NCBI RefSeq assembly: GCF_001713455.1
Contig: NZ_CP016463.1
Coordinates: 248,001 to 312,000 of the forward strand
From: Bosea sp. RAC05
GTDB taxonomy: Bacteria > Pseudomonadota > Alphaproteobacteria > Rhizobiales > Beijerinckiaceae
Length of the DNA stretch: 64,000 nt
Direction of reading: 5' to 3'
Every line of letters begins with the position of its first letter. Position 1 is the first letter of the stretch. The notes under the pieces were generated by a model. That model saw only the letters and a list, made by a program, of their open reading frames with translations, was not told where the DNA came from and ran no database searches. Of this stretch, positions 1 to 8,951 are shown in pieces. Position numbers and translations under genes: made by a program.

Positions 1-544
1 CGAAATCGCATGCCTCGATCGACAGATCGGCTGACTGCAGAGCCAGGCTCGCGGTTTCGATCAGTCGGTTCTCGATCATATGAGCCGGCGTTCTGGATCC
101 GCCGCCGAAAGCGACGTTGAACTGACCCTTGCGGTTGGTGCGATGGATCCCGCCGTAGCAGCACCGGTTGAGCCAGATGAAGCGCGCCGCCCTCTCCAGT
201 GCGGTCTCTGGCTGAGCCAGCCGCATCTGGTTGTAAAACGCCTGCTCGACCGGCCAGCTGGCGATCATGTCGACGAGCGCCTCAGGCTGATCGCGAACAA
301 TGCGCCACGCTTCGACGAGCTCGCTGTTCAAGTCCGAGATGATACCGGAACGGATGCCGGTCGCGAGAAAGACGGCACCCCCTCCAATGAACGGCTCGAT
401 GTAGCGCCCTTGCGTCTGGGCCAGGCGCTGGCGAATGGCGTAGCCAAGCCCTGCGGCGAGCCAGCGCTTGCCGCCAGCCCAGCGAATGAAGGGCTCAGGC
501 AGGCGGAGCGAAGGATCAACATTTCGATTCGGTTTGTAATTCAT
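1..544 (-). CDS. Dam-type (D12 class) DNA adenine methylase, N-terminal part, cut by window edge
   Basis: Transfers a methyl group from SAM to adenine N6 in DNA, by family usually at GATC. Reading the minus strand from the ATG at 542-544 gives 181 residues that run off the window. Visible are the D12-family N-terminal signature PFIRWAGGKRWL (about residues 18-29), the SAM-binding motif I EPFIGGGAVFLA (about 50-61), SDLNSELV, and FNVAFGGG (about 142-149). The DPPY motif would lie outside the window. It reads in the same direction as the primase-helicase, whose stop lies 47 bp upstream. No cognate nuclease is visible, so it looks like an orphan methylase as carried by many plasmids and phages. 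Family call is firm; target specificity is inferred. Confidence 0.88.
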   Translation of the reverse strand, partial: MNYKPNRNVDPSLRLPEPFIRWAGGKRWLAAGLGYAIRQRLAQTQGRYIEPFIGGGAVFLATGIRSGIISDLNSELVEAWRIVRDQPEALVDMIASWPVEQAFYNQMRLAQPETALERAARFIWLNRCCYGGIHRTNRKGQFNVAFGGGSRTPAHMIENRLIETASLALQSADLSIEACDF

Positions 545-591
545 GGCGACGATCCTCGAATTGATCGAGGAAAGCGGCAACCTATGCCAGT

Positions 592-3500
592 CTATTCGGC
601 GTGGACGGAGGTCAAGGCACCTTCGACCATGGGGAGAGCTTCGTCCTCGTCCCAGGCGCCTGCACCGAGATCCGAATAGTCATCGCCAAGGGCGAGCACA
701 GGCGAGGATAGAGCTTCGTCTTCCGATCCGTGAAGCCGGTCCCACATCAGATCGGTCGAGGCGATCGCCGCAGCTTCCTGCAGGTTGACGATGGCAGCAG
801 GCGACGTGATCTCGCGCGCCAATCTGAAGGTCGGCGAAACTGCGTATGCCCGTCCGTACGAATCGAGCATCTCGGCCTCCGAGTTGATCATCAGCGCGTT
901 CTCGGCGCAGCGCCGAAGCGTCAGATCCTCGTCGATCTTGCGATCAGGCCTCGTTCCGATCTGTGCATCGACCCAATCTTCCTCGCGCTCGTTGCCGAAC
1001 ATGCGCGGCCGCACCGGATCCCCGGCCTCGATGTCGAAGTCGTCGACGTTCCAGCCGAGCACATGCGAAAAGGCATTGCGGACCTGAGCTTCGGGATCTC
1101 GAATGTCGGTTCGGACGAAGGCGTAGGTCACGGCCTGATCAGGGCCACGCACCTTGACGGGGGTGAAACCCCAGGTCCAGCGATGCTCGATACCGCAGCT
1201 GCCGTCCTGCTCACCGAAGCCATAGGACTTGATGTCGTTGGCTGCTGCCTCCGGACTGCGATACTCGCTCATCACGGCATGGGCGAGCGCGCTGTGGAGC
1301 ACGCCGCCGCACAACCGGACAGCTTCGAAGAGCCGGATGTATCGCGTGTTGCGCTTGATCAGGTCTTCGAGGTTGACGAGCTCGTCGACGATGACGTTGT
1401 CGGGAACGACCTTGGAAATCGCGAACCAGACCGGCGCCTCGCCTTCGCGGTAGACAGGTCTCAGTCGTCCGACGAACTGCTTGAGTTCTTCCTCCCGGTA
1501 CTGACGCTGCACGATGCGGGCCCAGGATCCAGGATAGGTCGGGACACCGACGGTGGCATCCTCGCCGCCGCGCATGCGCAGGACCTGGTTTTCCACCGGC
1601 AGCCGCAGCGGCTGACCATCATACCCTGTGCTGTCGCCATTGCGATCAAAGGGCTCTTCCGGATCGTCGTCATCGAAGGTGAGGGCGGCAACGATGCCAT
1701 CGATGGTGTGCACGGGCACTTCCATGCGCCCGACCGAAACCGCCGCGACATGGTTCTTGGCGAAGTCCAGACCGCGCATGGCGCCGAAATGGCAGAAATC
1801 GACATTGCTGGGTGCTGCCCACGCCGTATTCAAGGCACGCCGCACCACCACGCTCGCCCCGAAGACGACCCGTCCGTTGCCATAGAGGCCTGAGATGTTG
1901 CTGAGCAGCCGCCGGAGGTTCTCCTTGCGCCGGCCGGCATAGGCCTTCTCTTCCCAGGTCTTGTTGCGGCCGGCCACGATCGAGGCGTTCGAGTAGGTGC
2001 TGTCGATGGCGACGACGGTGCGCACATTCAGTGGCGCGTCGACATCATGCAGCCTGACCTCGCGCTGATCGAAGACCTTCCCGATGATCTCCTTGGAGGC
2101 GGAGGCGTCCAACAGCATGATCGGCGCGTTGATCCAGTTCGGGCTGGAGCGCCAGGACAGTCGGATCTTCTCGCGCTTGAAACCGCTGTCGGTGTCTTCG
2201 AGCAGGAACTGGATGCGCATCTCGCGCTTGCCCTTGGCCTTGCACTCATAGGGCAGACCCGTCAGCTCGGCCAGCGGGGCGTGAGCCTTGTCCTTGTCGA
2301 GCAGCTCAAGCCGTTCCTCGATGATTTTCCAGAACCGGTACTCTTCGCGCACTTCCGTGCCCGTCGGCATGTTGCAGAGATCGCGCAGTTCCTCGACCGC
2401 GGTCTCTGGTGTGATCGCCGCGCTCGACGTCATCGCGTTGCCGCAGACCCGCAACGCCGACTTCACCAGCATGGCGCCGGTGACGACCGTGTCGTGGTTG
2501 GTGACGTGATAATCGGCGAGCGCCCTGGCAGGGCAGCGGCCGCCCTGGAGCGCATTGGCCGCGATTTCCGCAGCCCGCTCGCGATCAAGAAGCAATTCGT
2601 CCGGCAGCACCCCGTCCTCGCGCTCGCGCTTGGTCAGCTTGGGTGGGCGGCGAGGGCTCTTGAGGGTCTCGAAGGACAACGTCGTCGTGTGGACGAACAG
2701 GTGGAAGATGCGCTCGTCGGCGATGACCGCGCGCACCTTCTTCAGCTCCTCCGGAATGGTCAGCGTGAAGAAGGCATGCGGGAGGAACACGACATGCGAG
2801 CGCGCGATCTCCTTGCGCTGCTGGATTGCGGGGCAGGTCGAATAGTGGACGCAGTAGCGGTCCTCCTTTTCGCCTTCCGAGTCAGTCACCGTTGCTCGAC
2901 ACAGGCCAGCAGAACCGATCCCGGCCTGCATCAGGAGACGCAGCTTGTCCTCCATCTTGCACCCGGCTGCGAGCTTGCCCTTGTAGGTCATCGTGCGCAG
3001 GGACGCCGACATCGCATCGCGCCGAAGATCGGCAATGCGGGCTTCCATCTCGCTTTCGGGGATCAGTCCCTTCTCGATGGCCTGAGCAGCGAGTTCATCG
3101 TCATCGAGGCTGGCGTCGAGGTTCAAAACCTGTGACCGGACGCGCAACTCCTCGATGTTGGCATAGGTGGGCAGCAGGAAGAGGATCGGGCCTGGCGAAT
3201 TGTCGGGATCGCTGTCCCAGGCATAGGTGCGTTCGTCCTTGGCGATATAGCGGATGGTGGCCGTGGTCTTGCCGGCGCCGGTTGGTGCCGCCAGCACCCG
3301 GATCGGGCTCTGAGCCTCGGGGTCGTCCTGGTAGATCTGGTCGAAGAACGTATCCAGGGTTTCGCCGATGCCGGCCTGGACCTGCTTGGCGATCTGGCTT
3401 CGGTCGGGGATCAGTGCTCGTTCCGCCTTGGCTTTCGCCTCCTGCGTCGAGACCACGGCCGCGATCGCACGCCGGCCACCGACAGCCGTCACCGCGCTGG

Positions 3501-4695
3501 ATTTGGGCAGGAAGCTGAGGCTGTCCAGGCCGCTGACATCAGCCCGCTCGGGAGCGCGGCTGCGCGCTTCGGGAGCGACGACCTGACCAGATGAATCGCG
3601 ACGTTCGCTGATCGGGGTCAGTTCGCCCTCGCGCAACATGCGGATCGAACGGTCGACCTTCTCGGAGACCTCGCGTCTGATGAATTCCTCTGTCCAGCGG
3701 CCGTCGATGACCGCGGTTTCCCGGAATTGCGTCGAGACCATGTGCTTGATCGTGCCAGGGCCACGGTCGGACGTGTCGTTGGCGGCACCCGCGTTCAAGC
3801 GCACGGCCCGCCGGGCCAGCTCATAGAGGTAACGCTCGCGGCCGTCGGTCACGAGACCATCGGCGTTTGTCGACCAGTGCTCGCCGAGATCGCGAAGACG
3901 TGGAACGCGCATCTCGGTCGTCTCGTCGAAAGACCATTCGACGCCGCCGCCGGCTGCCGCCGGTGGGCGATAGAACGGACGCAGCTTCTGGACCTCCTCG
4001 AGGAAGGCGTCGAGCTGCTCAGGCGTGACCAAGGGAGCCGCATCGGGCGGCTTGCGGCTCGGGTGTTGGTTCAGCCACGTAAAATACTGGCTCGTCTTGT
4101 GGTGAAGTCCGTAGAACGTCGCAGGCTTGCCCTGCGCCAGGATTTCAATCTGATCCTCGGAGCGCTCGGGCTCGGCGCCTTCCTCGACAGGCATGGAGAA
4201 GCGATACGAGCGATTGCGCAGCTCGGTCTCGGGCGCGATCCGGTAGATCAGCAGGATCTTGGGCTTGCGTCCGACACGTTTGAACGGTGACACGCCCAGA
4301 TGCCGGTCGGCGGCCTTCTCGATGTTCCAGGACAGTCGCTCGTCCGTGACGTCGATATCGAGCGCGAAGGTATTGCCCGACGCCTGCCCGAAGATGACCG
4401 CCACATTGTGGTTGGGGACCAGAGCGGCCCAGCGGCGCACGGTTGCGGCGTCCGCAGCGACGTACTGGTAGGGCCGCCACTTGAGACCCTCACCATCGAT
4501 GATGGCGCTGCGACGCTTCTCGCCTCGCTCCTGAGGAAACACGGACCAGCCTTGGGCAGCCAGAGCCGGACCATGCAGAGAGAAATGGCTTTCGCCGAGC
4601 GCGTAGCGCATCTGGCGAACACCAGGATCCTTGACGCCCCGCGCGATCCCAGCGGCCAAAGCCGGTGCAATGTCGCTCGTCGAAGCCAAAACCAA
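592..4695 (-). CDS. Prim-pol primase/polymerase fused to superfamily-2-like helicase
   Basis: Probably primes DNA synthesis and unwinds DNA for replication of the element. Residues about 30-245 look like the bifunctional primase-polymerase fold: the DxD metal motif lies in ALDIDV (about 111-116), followed by PKILLIYR and the late GLHHKTSQYFTW block. A middle region leads to a Walker A, APTGAGKTT (about 470-478), then VIADE as Walker B, and near the C-terminal third QFVGRLRPV, which reads as an arginine-finger motif VI. At 1365-1367 residues it is longer than most prim-pol replication proteins. No ATG start is available: TTG at 4695 opens the frame, but TTG at 4689 has GAGG six bases before it and is the more likely start. 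No standard plasmid RepA or RepABC is visible nearby, so this may be the element's replicative primase-helicase. That role is inferred. Confidence 0.75.
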   Translation of the reverse strand: MVLASTSDIAPALAAGIARGVKDPGVRQMRYALGESHFSLHGPALAAQGWSVFPQERGEKRRSAIIDGEGLKWRPYQYVAADAATVRRWAALVPNHNVAVIFGQASGNTFALDIDVTDERLSWNIEKAADRHLGVSPFKRVGRKPKILLIYRIAPETELRNRSYRFSMPVEEGAEPERSEDQIEILAQGKPATFYGLHHKTSQYFTWLNQHPSRKPPDAAPLVTPEQLDAFLEEVQKLRPFYRPPAAAGGGVEWSFDETTEMRVPRLRDLGEHWSTNADGLVTDGRERYLYELARRAVRLNAGAANDTSDRGPGTIKHMVSTQFRETAVIDGRWTEEFIRREVSEKVDRSIRMLREGELTPISERRDSSGQVVAPEARSRAPERADVSGLDSLSFLPKSSAVTAVGGRRAIAAVVSTQEAKAKAERALIPDRSQIAKQVQAGIGETLDTFFDQIYQDDPEAQSPIRVLAAPTGAGKTTATIRYIAKDERTYAWDSDPDNSPGPILFLLPTYANIEELRVRSQVLNLDASLDDDELAAQAIEKGLIPESEMEARIADLRRDAMSASLRTMTYKGKLAAGCKMEDKLRLLMQAGIGSAGLCRATVTDSEGEKEDRYCVHYSTCPAIQQRKEIARSHVVFLPHAFFTLTIPEELKKVRAVIADERIFHLFVHTTTLSFETLKSPRRPPKLTKREREDGVLPDELLLDRERAAEIAANALQGGRCPARALADYHVTNHDTVVTGAMLVKSALRVCGNAMTSSAAITPETAVEELRDLCNMPTGTEVREEYRFWKIIEERLELLDKDKAHAPLAELTGLPYECKAKGKREMRIQFLLEDTDSGFKREKIRLSWRSSPNWINAPIMLLDASASKEIIGKVFDQREVRLHDVDAPLNVRTVVAIDSTYSNASIVAGRNKTWEEKAYAGRRKENLRRLLSNISGLYGNGRVVFGASVVVRRALNTAWAAPSNVDFCHFGAMRGLDFAKNHVAAVSVGRMEVPVHTIDGIVAALTFDDDDPEEPFDRNGDSTGYDGQPLRLPVENQVLRMRGGEDATVGVPTYPGSWARIVQRQYREEELKQFVGRLRPVYREGEAPVWFAISKVVPDNVIVDELVNLEDLIKRNTRYIRLFEAVRLCGGVLHSALAHAVMSEYRSPEAAANDIKSYGFGEQDGSCGIEHRWTWGFTPVKVRGPDQAVTYAFVRTDIRDPEAQVRNAFSHVLGWNVDDFDIEAGDPVRPRMFGNEREEDWVDAQIGTRPDRKIDEDLTLRRCAENALMINSEAEMLDSYGRAYAVSPTFRLAREITSPAAIVNLQEAAAIASTDLMWDRLHGSEDEALSSPVLALGDDYSDLGAGAWDEDEALPMVEGALTSVHAE

Positions 4696-4777
4696 ACCTC
4701 ACTGGTGCGCCAGCGGTAAGAATCAGAATATCGATCCTTACCGTCTCAAGATTTGTTATGAGCGTAGCCGGCTGAGG

Positions 4778-6316
4778 TCAATTCGGTTTCTTGGTGCTGA
4801 TGTCCGGATCGTCGTCGCCATCCACAGCTTCCATCGACCTGGATTTTTCCCAGCCCTCGTGCTCGGCGAGAACGATGTTCAGAGCATCCTGATCGGTCAC
4901 CCGGATGCCATCCCGAGGCGTCTCGACAGCGACAGCCCGGTCAATGGTGGTGACATTACGCATGGGCTTGAGGGTCGCCGTGAAACGACCCGTCGCGAAG
5001 TCCATGGTGATGCCAGGTGCCTGGGCCGAGCAACGCCCGCCGGACCCGGCCGATTTCATGCAGGCCATGCCGTTTGCCACCATGCGCCCGATCGTATGCT
5101 CGGCGGCTTCATGGTTCTCTGTGTTGACGCCGAGCGTAGCCACGGCGAAGCGGATGAACGCCGATGTCGGCGCGTAGGTCGGGTAGAGGAAATCGTCCTT
5201 GTTCATGCCAGTGGCTCCCGGCTTCGAAGGCGCCACTGGGCTGACCGAAGGCATGATGCCGCCGCCGGGAGACATGCTGCCGGGCATGGAAGGCGTCAGA
5301 CCACCACCAGCCGGCATGGCCGGGGGAAGGGAGCCTCCGGGACGGACATTCGGGGCCTGGGCAGTCTGTGCCATCTTGATGGGAGCAACCCCACCTGGCA
5401 CCGAGAGGCGCGGAGCCTGCGGCTGGGTCGCGGTCATGCGAGCGACATCTGCCCAGTAGCTGTCGACGACCTTCTGATCGATCTGACCGGAAATCACGGG
5501 CTGGCGCATCCGAGCGGCCTGGTTGGGTTCGGCAGCGCCAGCCATGCCAACGAAAAACGCGGCGCCGGCCGCCGATCCGATCGCGATATTGCGAATAGCC
5601 CGGGACAGCAGCCGGGGGTCATTGGGGCCAATCGACTGGTGGATCACAGCACCCTTCGACACGAACTTGGCCAGCGGCGCCATCATGCCGGCGACCTTGC
5701 CCATTTCGTTTTCGACATAGCCGATCACGGAAGCAGCGAAGCCCTCGGCGGTGCGGCGGGCCTGCCGAACCGCCATTTCGGTCACGATCGAAAGGCCCCG
5801 AAGGTCGCGGCGCAGATTGTCGATGACGAGACCCGGAACGATGGCACCCGCAACGCGGCCGGTCTCGACGAGAGAAGCAACGCCGGCGCGAACCTTGGCA
5901 ACAGAGCCATGGAGGCGACGGGTGTTCGAAATCATGGAGCCCGCAGCGACGACAGCAGCGGTGCGCGCCGCGAACGGAACGCGGAAATTCCGAGGTGGCG
6001 GCGTCGGGCTGAAGATTGCCCGCAGCCGAGCTCTGGAGACCTCGTCCTGGAAAGGACCATGCGCGGCCAGCGCAAACAGCTCGTGATCTGCCAGCGGCCG
6101 ATTGGCGATGGCCTGATCGATGGCAACTTCCGTCACGCCGGTGCGGACAGCGCCGCGGATGCGGGCGATGACTTCCTGTCCACGTCGCAGAAGGGACGTG
6201 CCGTCACCGGAGGCGAACCCTCGCGCGTCGACGAATTTGCCGACCGCCGCATGATAGGGCGAGACCGCATTGGCGATCGCCTCGACGTCGAAGATGTCCC
6301 CAGGCTGCATGGTCAT
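4778..6316 (-). CDS. Unknown 512-residue protein, proline/glycine-rich middle, possible transfer-system component
   Basis: No family is recognised. The N-terminal 230 residues are alanine/arginine-rich and helical, with FVDARGFASGDGTSLLRRGQ near the start. A single hydrophobic stretch (IAIGSAAGAAFFVGMAGAAE, about 245-265) could be a membrane segment. Residues about 310-385 are a low-complexity proline/glycine/methionine linker (PAMPAGGGLTPSMPGS is typical), followed by a compact C-terminal domain with two cysteines (GMACMKSAGSGGRC). This N-domain, single membrane segment, flexible linker, C-domain layout is common among type IV secretion structural proteins, but that is only suggestive. It is preceded on the same strand by the small gene at 6325, whose stop lies 8 bp before this ATG, so the two probably form one transcript that continues toward the primase-helicase. 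Confidence 0.6.
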   Translation of the reverse strand: MTMQPGDIFDVEAIANAVSPYHAAVGKFVDARGFASGDGTSLLRRGQEVIARIRGAVRTGVTEVAIDQAIANRPLADHELFALAAHGPFQDEVSRARLRAIFSPTPPPRNFRVPFAARTAAVVAAGSMISNTRRLHGSVAKVRAGVASLVETGRVAGAIVPGLVIDNLRRDLRGLSIVTEMAVRQARRTAEGFAASVIGYVENEMGKVAGMMAPLAKFVSKGAVIHQSIGPNDPRLLSRAIRNIAIGSAAGAAFFVGMAGAAEPNQAARMRQPVISGQIDQKVVDSYWADVARMTATQPQAPRLSVPGGVAPIKMAQTAQAPNVRPGGSLPPAMPAGGGLTPSMPGSMSPGGGIMPSVSPVAPSKPGATGMNKDDFLYPTYAPTSAFIRFAVATLGVNTENHEAAEHTIGRMVANGMACMKSAGSGGRCSAQAPGITMDFATGRFTATLKPMRNVTTIDRAVAVETPRDGIRVTDQDALNIVLAEHEGWEKSRSMEAVDGDDDPDISTKKPN

Positions 6317-6324
6317 CGGCCTTC

Positions 6325-6636
6325 TCAGTTCTTCCTGTCCACCAGAACGATCCAGTCGTGGACGACGTGCCTGTCGAGGTTTTCGTCACCGGCCGGATCT
6401 GCGTATACCTCGTCGATGCGAAGGACTGGTGCGGAGCGAATCGCGTCCATTCCTTCGTCGGCGAGCGTGAAGCTCGCCTTCACAGCCCCGTCCTGCTTCA
6501 GGACAACCTGGTCGTCGAGTTCGATCGTGATCTCGGAGTTCTGCGCGATTTCGCAGCCATTCACCCAAATCAGGACATCGCCATCCTCGGCGACAGAGAC
6601 GTAAGCAGGAGTGGATTCGAGGGTTGCAAGCGACAT
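6325..6636 (-). CDS. Small unknown acidic protein (103 residues)
   Basis: No family recognised. The protein is acidic (EIAQNSEITIELDDQ; DEVYADPAGDENLD), rich in beta-type hydrophobic alternation, lacks cysteines and a signal peptide, and ends with HDWIVLVDRKN. The ATG at 6634-6636 was chosen because AAGGA sits about 10 bases upstream; an in-frame upstream extension to 6762 has a poor Shine-Dalgarno and unlike codon use. It ends 8 bp before the 512-residue gene, so the pair is likely cotranscribed. Confidence rests on the start context, spacing and codon use rather than on homology. Confidence 0.6.
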   Translation of the reverse strand: MSLATLESTPAYVSVAEDGDVLIWVNGCEIAQNSEITIELDDQVVLKQDGAVKASFTLADEGMDAIRSAPVLRIDEVYADPAGDENLDRHVVHDWIVLVDRKN

Positions 6637-6721
6637 GATGAAGGATCCTTGCCGGGTTCGATGAAAGTGACGAGATGGTAGATCGGCCGCCAGGAACGGC
6701 AAATGGATTCGTTGTCGATTC

Positions 6722-7279
6722 ATGACAAGCATGATGGATAAATTGCAGGATCGGAAGCCCAAAGCGTTCAGGGATGATCTGTGGAACGACGTCCATCCGG
6801 ACGATCGGCCTGAGGTGCTTTCGCGCGCGAGCTATCTGGTCATGCGGGGCGGCATCACTTCGAACATGGCGCTCGTGCTGGCCAGAGACGGGATGGATCT
6901 CGATATCCGCGAAGCGGAGCGCCACGCTTCATGGGCCACCATCCACCCGATCAGCCTCTACTGGCCTCCCCCGGTGAGAACACCGGCAGGACGGATCAAG
7001 CCGGCCATCATTGCTCTCGCGGCTGTTACGGAAGAGTTGGCATCGGCAGAGCTTGAGGCTGGCGGTCAAAGGGAGATCGCGGTCGAACAATTGGAACGCC
7101 TGGCACCGAACGAAAAGGTCGCGAAGGTGGCCATACGGGAGTTTCTCAAGATGGCAGGCCTTCCTCTGATTGAGGCGGAAGCTACCGGCGAGCCTGGGGA
7201 TCCATGGGACAATCCCGAACCTCCAATTGAGGCTATCCCGTTCGGGCCCATGTCAGACGACGACGTTCAGCTAACCTGA
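6722..7279 (+). CDS. Unknown 185-residue protein
   Basis: No family recognised. It opens with MDKLQDRKPKAFRDDLWNDV-type sequence, has a mid segment ITSNMALVLARDGMDLDIREAERHASWATIHP that could be a small helical DNA-binding or regulatory fold, and a long acidic, glutamate-rich C-terminal half ending in DDDVQLT. It stands alone on the plus strand, divergent from the minus genes at 6325-6636, and stops two bases before the first operator-like palindrome of the hipBA operon. Start is uncertain between the ATG at 6722 and the ATGs at 6731 and 6734. A GANTC-containing octamer (CGATTCAT, 6716-6723) overlaps the start. Confidence 0.55.
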   Translation: MTSMMDKLQDRKPKAFRDDLWNDVHPDDRPEVLSRASYLVMRGGITSNMALVLARDGMDLDIREAERHASWATIHPISLYWPPPVRTPAGRIKPAIIALAAVTEELASAELEAGGQREIAVEQLERLAPNEKVAKVAIREFLKMAGLPLIEAEATGEPGDPWDNPEPPIEAIPFGPMSDDDVQLT

Positions 7280-7280
7280 T

Positions 7281-7373
7281 TGTGTCACATATGACGCATT
7301 ATAAATGGTAAGGGCCTGAATGTGTCGTATGTGACGCAATTCTGGCTTTCGTTGACGTGTTCTATATGAGACA
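7281..7373 (+). promoter_or_regulatory. Three operator-like palindromes upstream of hipBA
   Basis: Three related imperfect palindromes precede hipB: TGTGTCACATATGACGCA (7281-7298), TGTGTCGTATGTGACGCA (7321-7338), and a weaker copy GTGTTCTATATGAGACA (7357-7373). The first two share the core GTC-(A/G)-(C/T)-AT-(A/G)-(T/C)-GAC and lie exactly 40 bp apart; the third follows at about 36 bp. Multiple spaced operators with autorepression by HipB are the known arrangement for hipBA. An AT-rich TTATAAAT lies just after the first copy and TTGACG just before the third, so a promoter is probably covered. Seen directly; the HipB role is inferred. Confidence 0.7.
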
Positions 7374-7414
7374 TTGAACGACAGGGCGGATGACCCGCCG
7401 CGGGAGCCAGTCCT

Positions 7415-7684
7415 TTGGATCTGATCGAGATCGGCGAGAGCGTGCGCAATGCCAGGCGCGACAAGGGCTGGTCGCAGGATGACTTGTCCGAAGCATCAGG
7501 GGTCAGTCGCGCACGGATCGCAGCGCTCGAAAACGGGCGGGCGGCAGAGTTTGGCTTCAAACTGTTGATGAAGATACTCGCTCCGCTGGATCTCGACATC
7601 AAGATCACGACCTTCAACGCATCGCGCCCAACGCTTGAGGATCTCACCGAGGAGGCCACCCATGCTTCGCGTTTGGGCCGGTAA
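7415..7684 (+). CDS. hipB: HipB-like helix-turn-helix antitoxin
   Basis: DNA-binding antitoxin and autorepressor of the HipBA module. Residues about 6-60 form an XRE/Cro-type helix-turn-helix: IGESVRNARRDKGWSQDDLS, then ASGVSRARIAALENGR and an AEFGFKLLMKILAPLDLDI tail, the usual HipB order. The start is TTG at 7415, as no ATG is available before the domain. Its last 23 bases overlap hipA, so translation is coupled. Three palindromes lie upstream. HipB of this size (about 90 residues) is normal. Family call is secure; repression of its own operon is by analogy. Confidence 0.85.
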   Translation: MDLIEIGESVRNARRDKGWSQDDLSEASGVSRARIAALENGRAAEFGFKLLMKILAPLDLDIKITTFNASRPTLEDLTEEATHASRLGR

Positions 7685-8951
7685 GAGACCTGTCGGCCTG
7701 CTCGATCGCCACGGCGCGCATGGTGCGACATTTGTCTATGACGAGAAGGCACAGCCGGGCGACGCCATTTCGTTGACGATGCCGGTGAGAACAGCCTCCT
7801 GGGACCACGCCTTCGGGATTCACCCGATTTTCGAGATGAACCTGCCAGAAGGCGCCCTGCGAGCGGAACTCAATCGCCGGTTCGCCAAGGCGACGGGTCG
7901 TTTCAGTGATCTCGACCTGCTGGGCGTTGTCGGCCGCTCCCAGATCGGGCGGCTTCGGTTCACTGCGCCGGACTCAGACCTCGACGAGAATGTCCCGCTC
8001 CAGTCGGTAGACGAGATTCTGCGGGCTCGCCGCGGCGGCGAACTATACGACTACCTGGTTGCGAAATTCGCCGTTCACTCGGGCCTGTCTGGCGTTCAAC
8101 CGAAGGTCATGATCCGGGGCGAGGAGGATGTCTCGGCGCCGAGAAAGTCCGACTCGGTCAAAGGCGCCACCCACATCGTGAAATTCTGGGACAAGGACGA
8201 GTATGCCGAACTTGCGGCAAACGAGTTCTTCTGCCTCGAGGCGGCCCGGCGCATTGGCCTTCAGGTGCCAGGTTTCAGCCTGGCCGATGACGGGAGTGCA
8301 TTGATCGTCGAGCGGTTCGACCTCCGACCAGAGGGCACATACAACGGCTTTGAGGATTTCTGCGTCCTGAACGGTGTCGGCAGCGACAGGAAATACGAGG
8401 GTGGATACGAGGCTCGCCTCTTCAAGCGCACGCGGGAATTTGTGGGAGGTGCCGGACGATCGAAGGCCCTGCATGACCTGTTCAAGCTCTTCGTCCTGAA
8501 CTGCGCGATCCAGAACGGCGACGCGCATGCCAAGAATTTCGCGCTGCTCTATGACTTGCCCACCGGCGCAGCCGCTCTGGCTCCTGTCTATGACCTGATC
8601 ACGACCACCGCCTATCTGCCGGCCGACAAGATGGCGCTGACACTCAATGGGACGACAGCCTGGCCGTCGGCTCAGAAACTGACGCAGCTCGGCCAGACGC
8701 GCGCCGACGTCTCGCTCAAGCAGATCAACGAGATGTTCGAGCAGATTGCGGACACGCTGGCCGAGCTCGCACCGGCTGTGCGGACCTATTTTGCCGACCG
8801 CTCGCCCGAGATCGGTGAGCGGATTCTCGCGGCATGGTCGTCCGGCGTCTCTTTCAGCCTGGGCCGAACACGAAGCTGGAGCCAGGGCGCATCTGTCCAA
8901 CCGGAAGAGGTTACCGAGGACAACGAGACCGACGGACCTGGCTGCCGATGA
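7662..8951 (+). CDS. hipA: HipA-family serine/threonine kinase toxin
   Basis: HipA kinases phosphorylate a translation component (GltX in E. coli) and induce growth arrest; HipB neutralises them. The 429-residue product has the N-terminal beta domain (WAGKRPVGLLDRHG), the phosphate-loop region SGVQPKVMIRG, the HIVKFWDKDEYAELAANE block, RIGLQVPGFSL...IVERFDL, and the catalytic NGDAHAKNFALLYD. The ATG at 7662 was chosen for GAGGAGG about 6-13 bases upstream and because it gives the canonical N-terminus; it overlaps hipB by 23 bp. The stop overlaps the start of the ATPase gene (ATGA), so all three form one operon. The catalytic Asp-Asn set is intact, so an active kinase is expected. The target is unknown. 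Confidence 0.9.
   Translation: MLRVWAGKRPVGLLDRHGAHGATFVYDEKAQPGDAISLTMPVRTASWDHAFGIHPIFEMNLPEGALRAELNRRFAKATGRFSDLDLLGVVGRSQIGRLRFTAPDSDLDENVPLQSVDEILRARRGGELYDYLVAKFAVHSGLSGVQPKVMIRGEEDVSAPRKSDSVKGATHIVKFWDKDEYAELAANEFFCLEAARRIGLQVPGFSLADDGSALIVERFDLRPEGTYNGFEDFCVLNGVGSDRKYEGGYEARLFKRTREFVGGAGRSKALHDLFKLFVLNCAIQNGDAHAKNFALLYDLPTGAAALAPVYDLITTTAYLPADKMALTLNGTTAWPSAQKLTQLGQTRADVSLKQINEMFEQIADTLAELAPAVRTYFADRSPEIGERILAAWSSGVSFSLGRTRSWSQGASVQPEEVTEDNETDGPGCR

Noticed and set aside
4631..6604. Long plus-strand frame opposite the 512-residue gene
   Set aside because: Codon use is poor, no recognisable motifs are visible, and the minus-strand gene is coherent. High-GC antisense shadow; the same applies to the plus-strand frame at 58270-60204.
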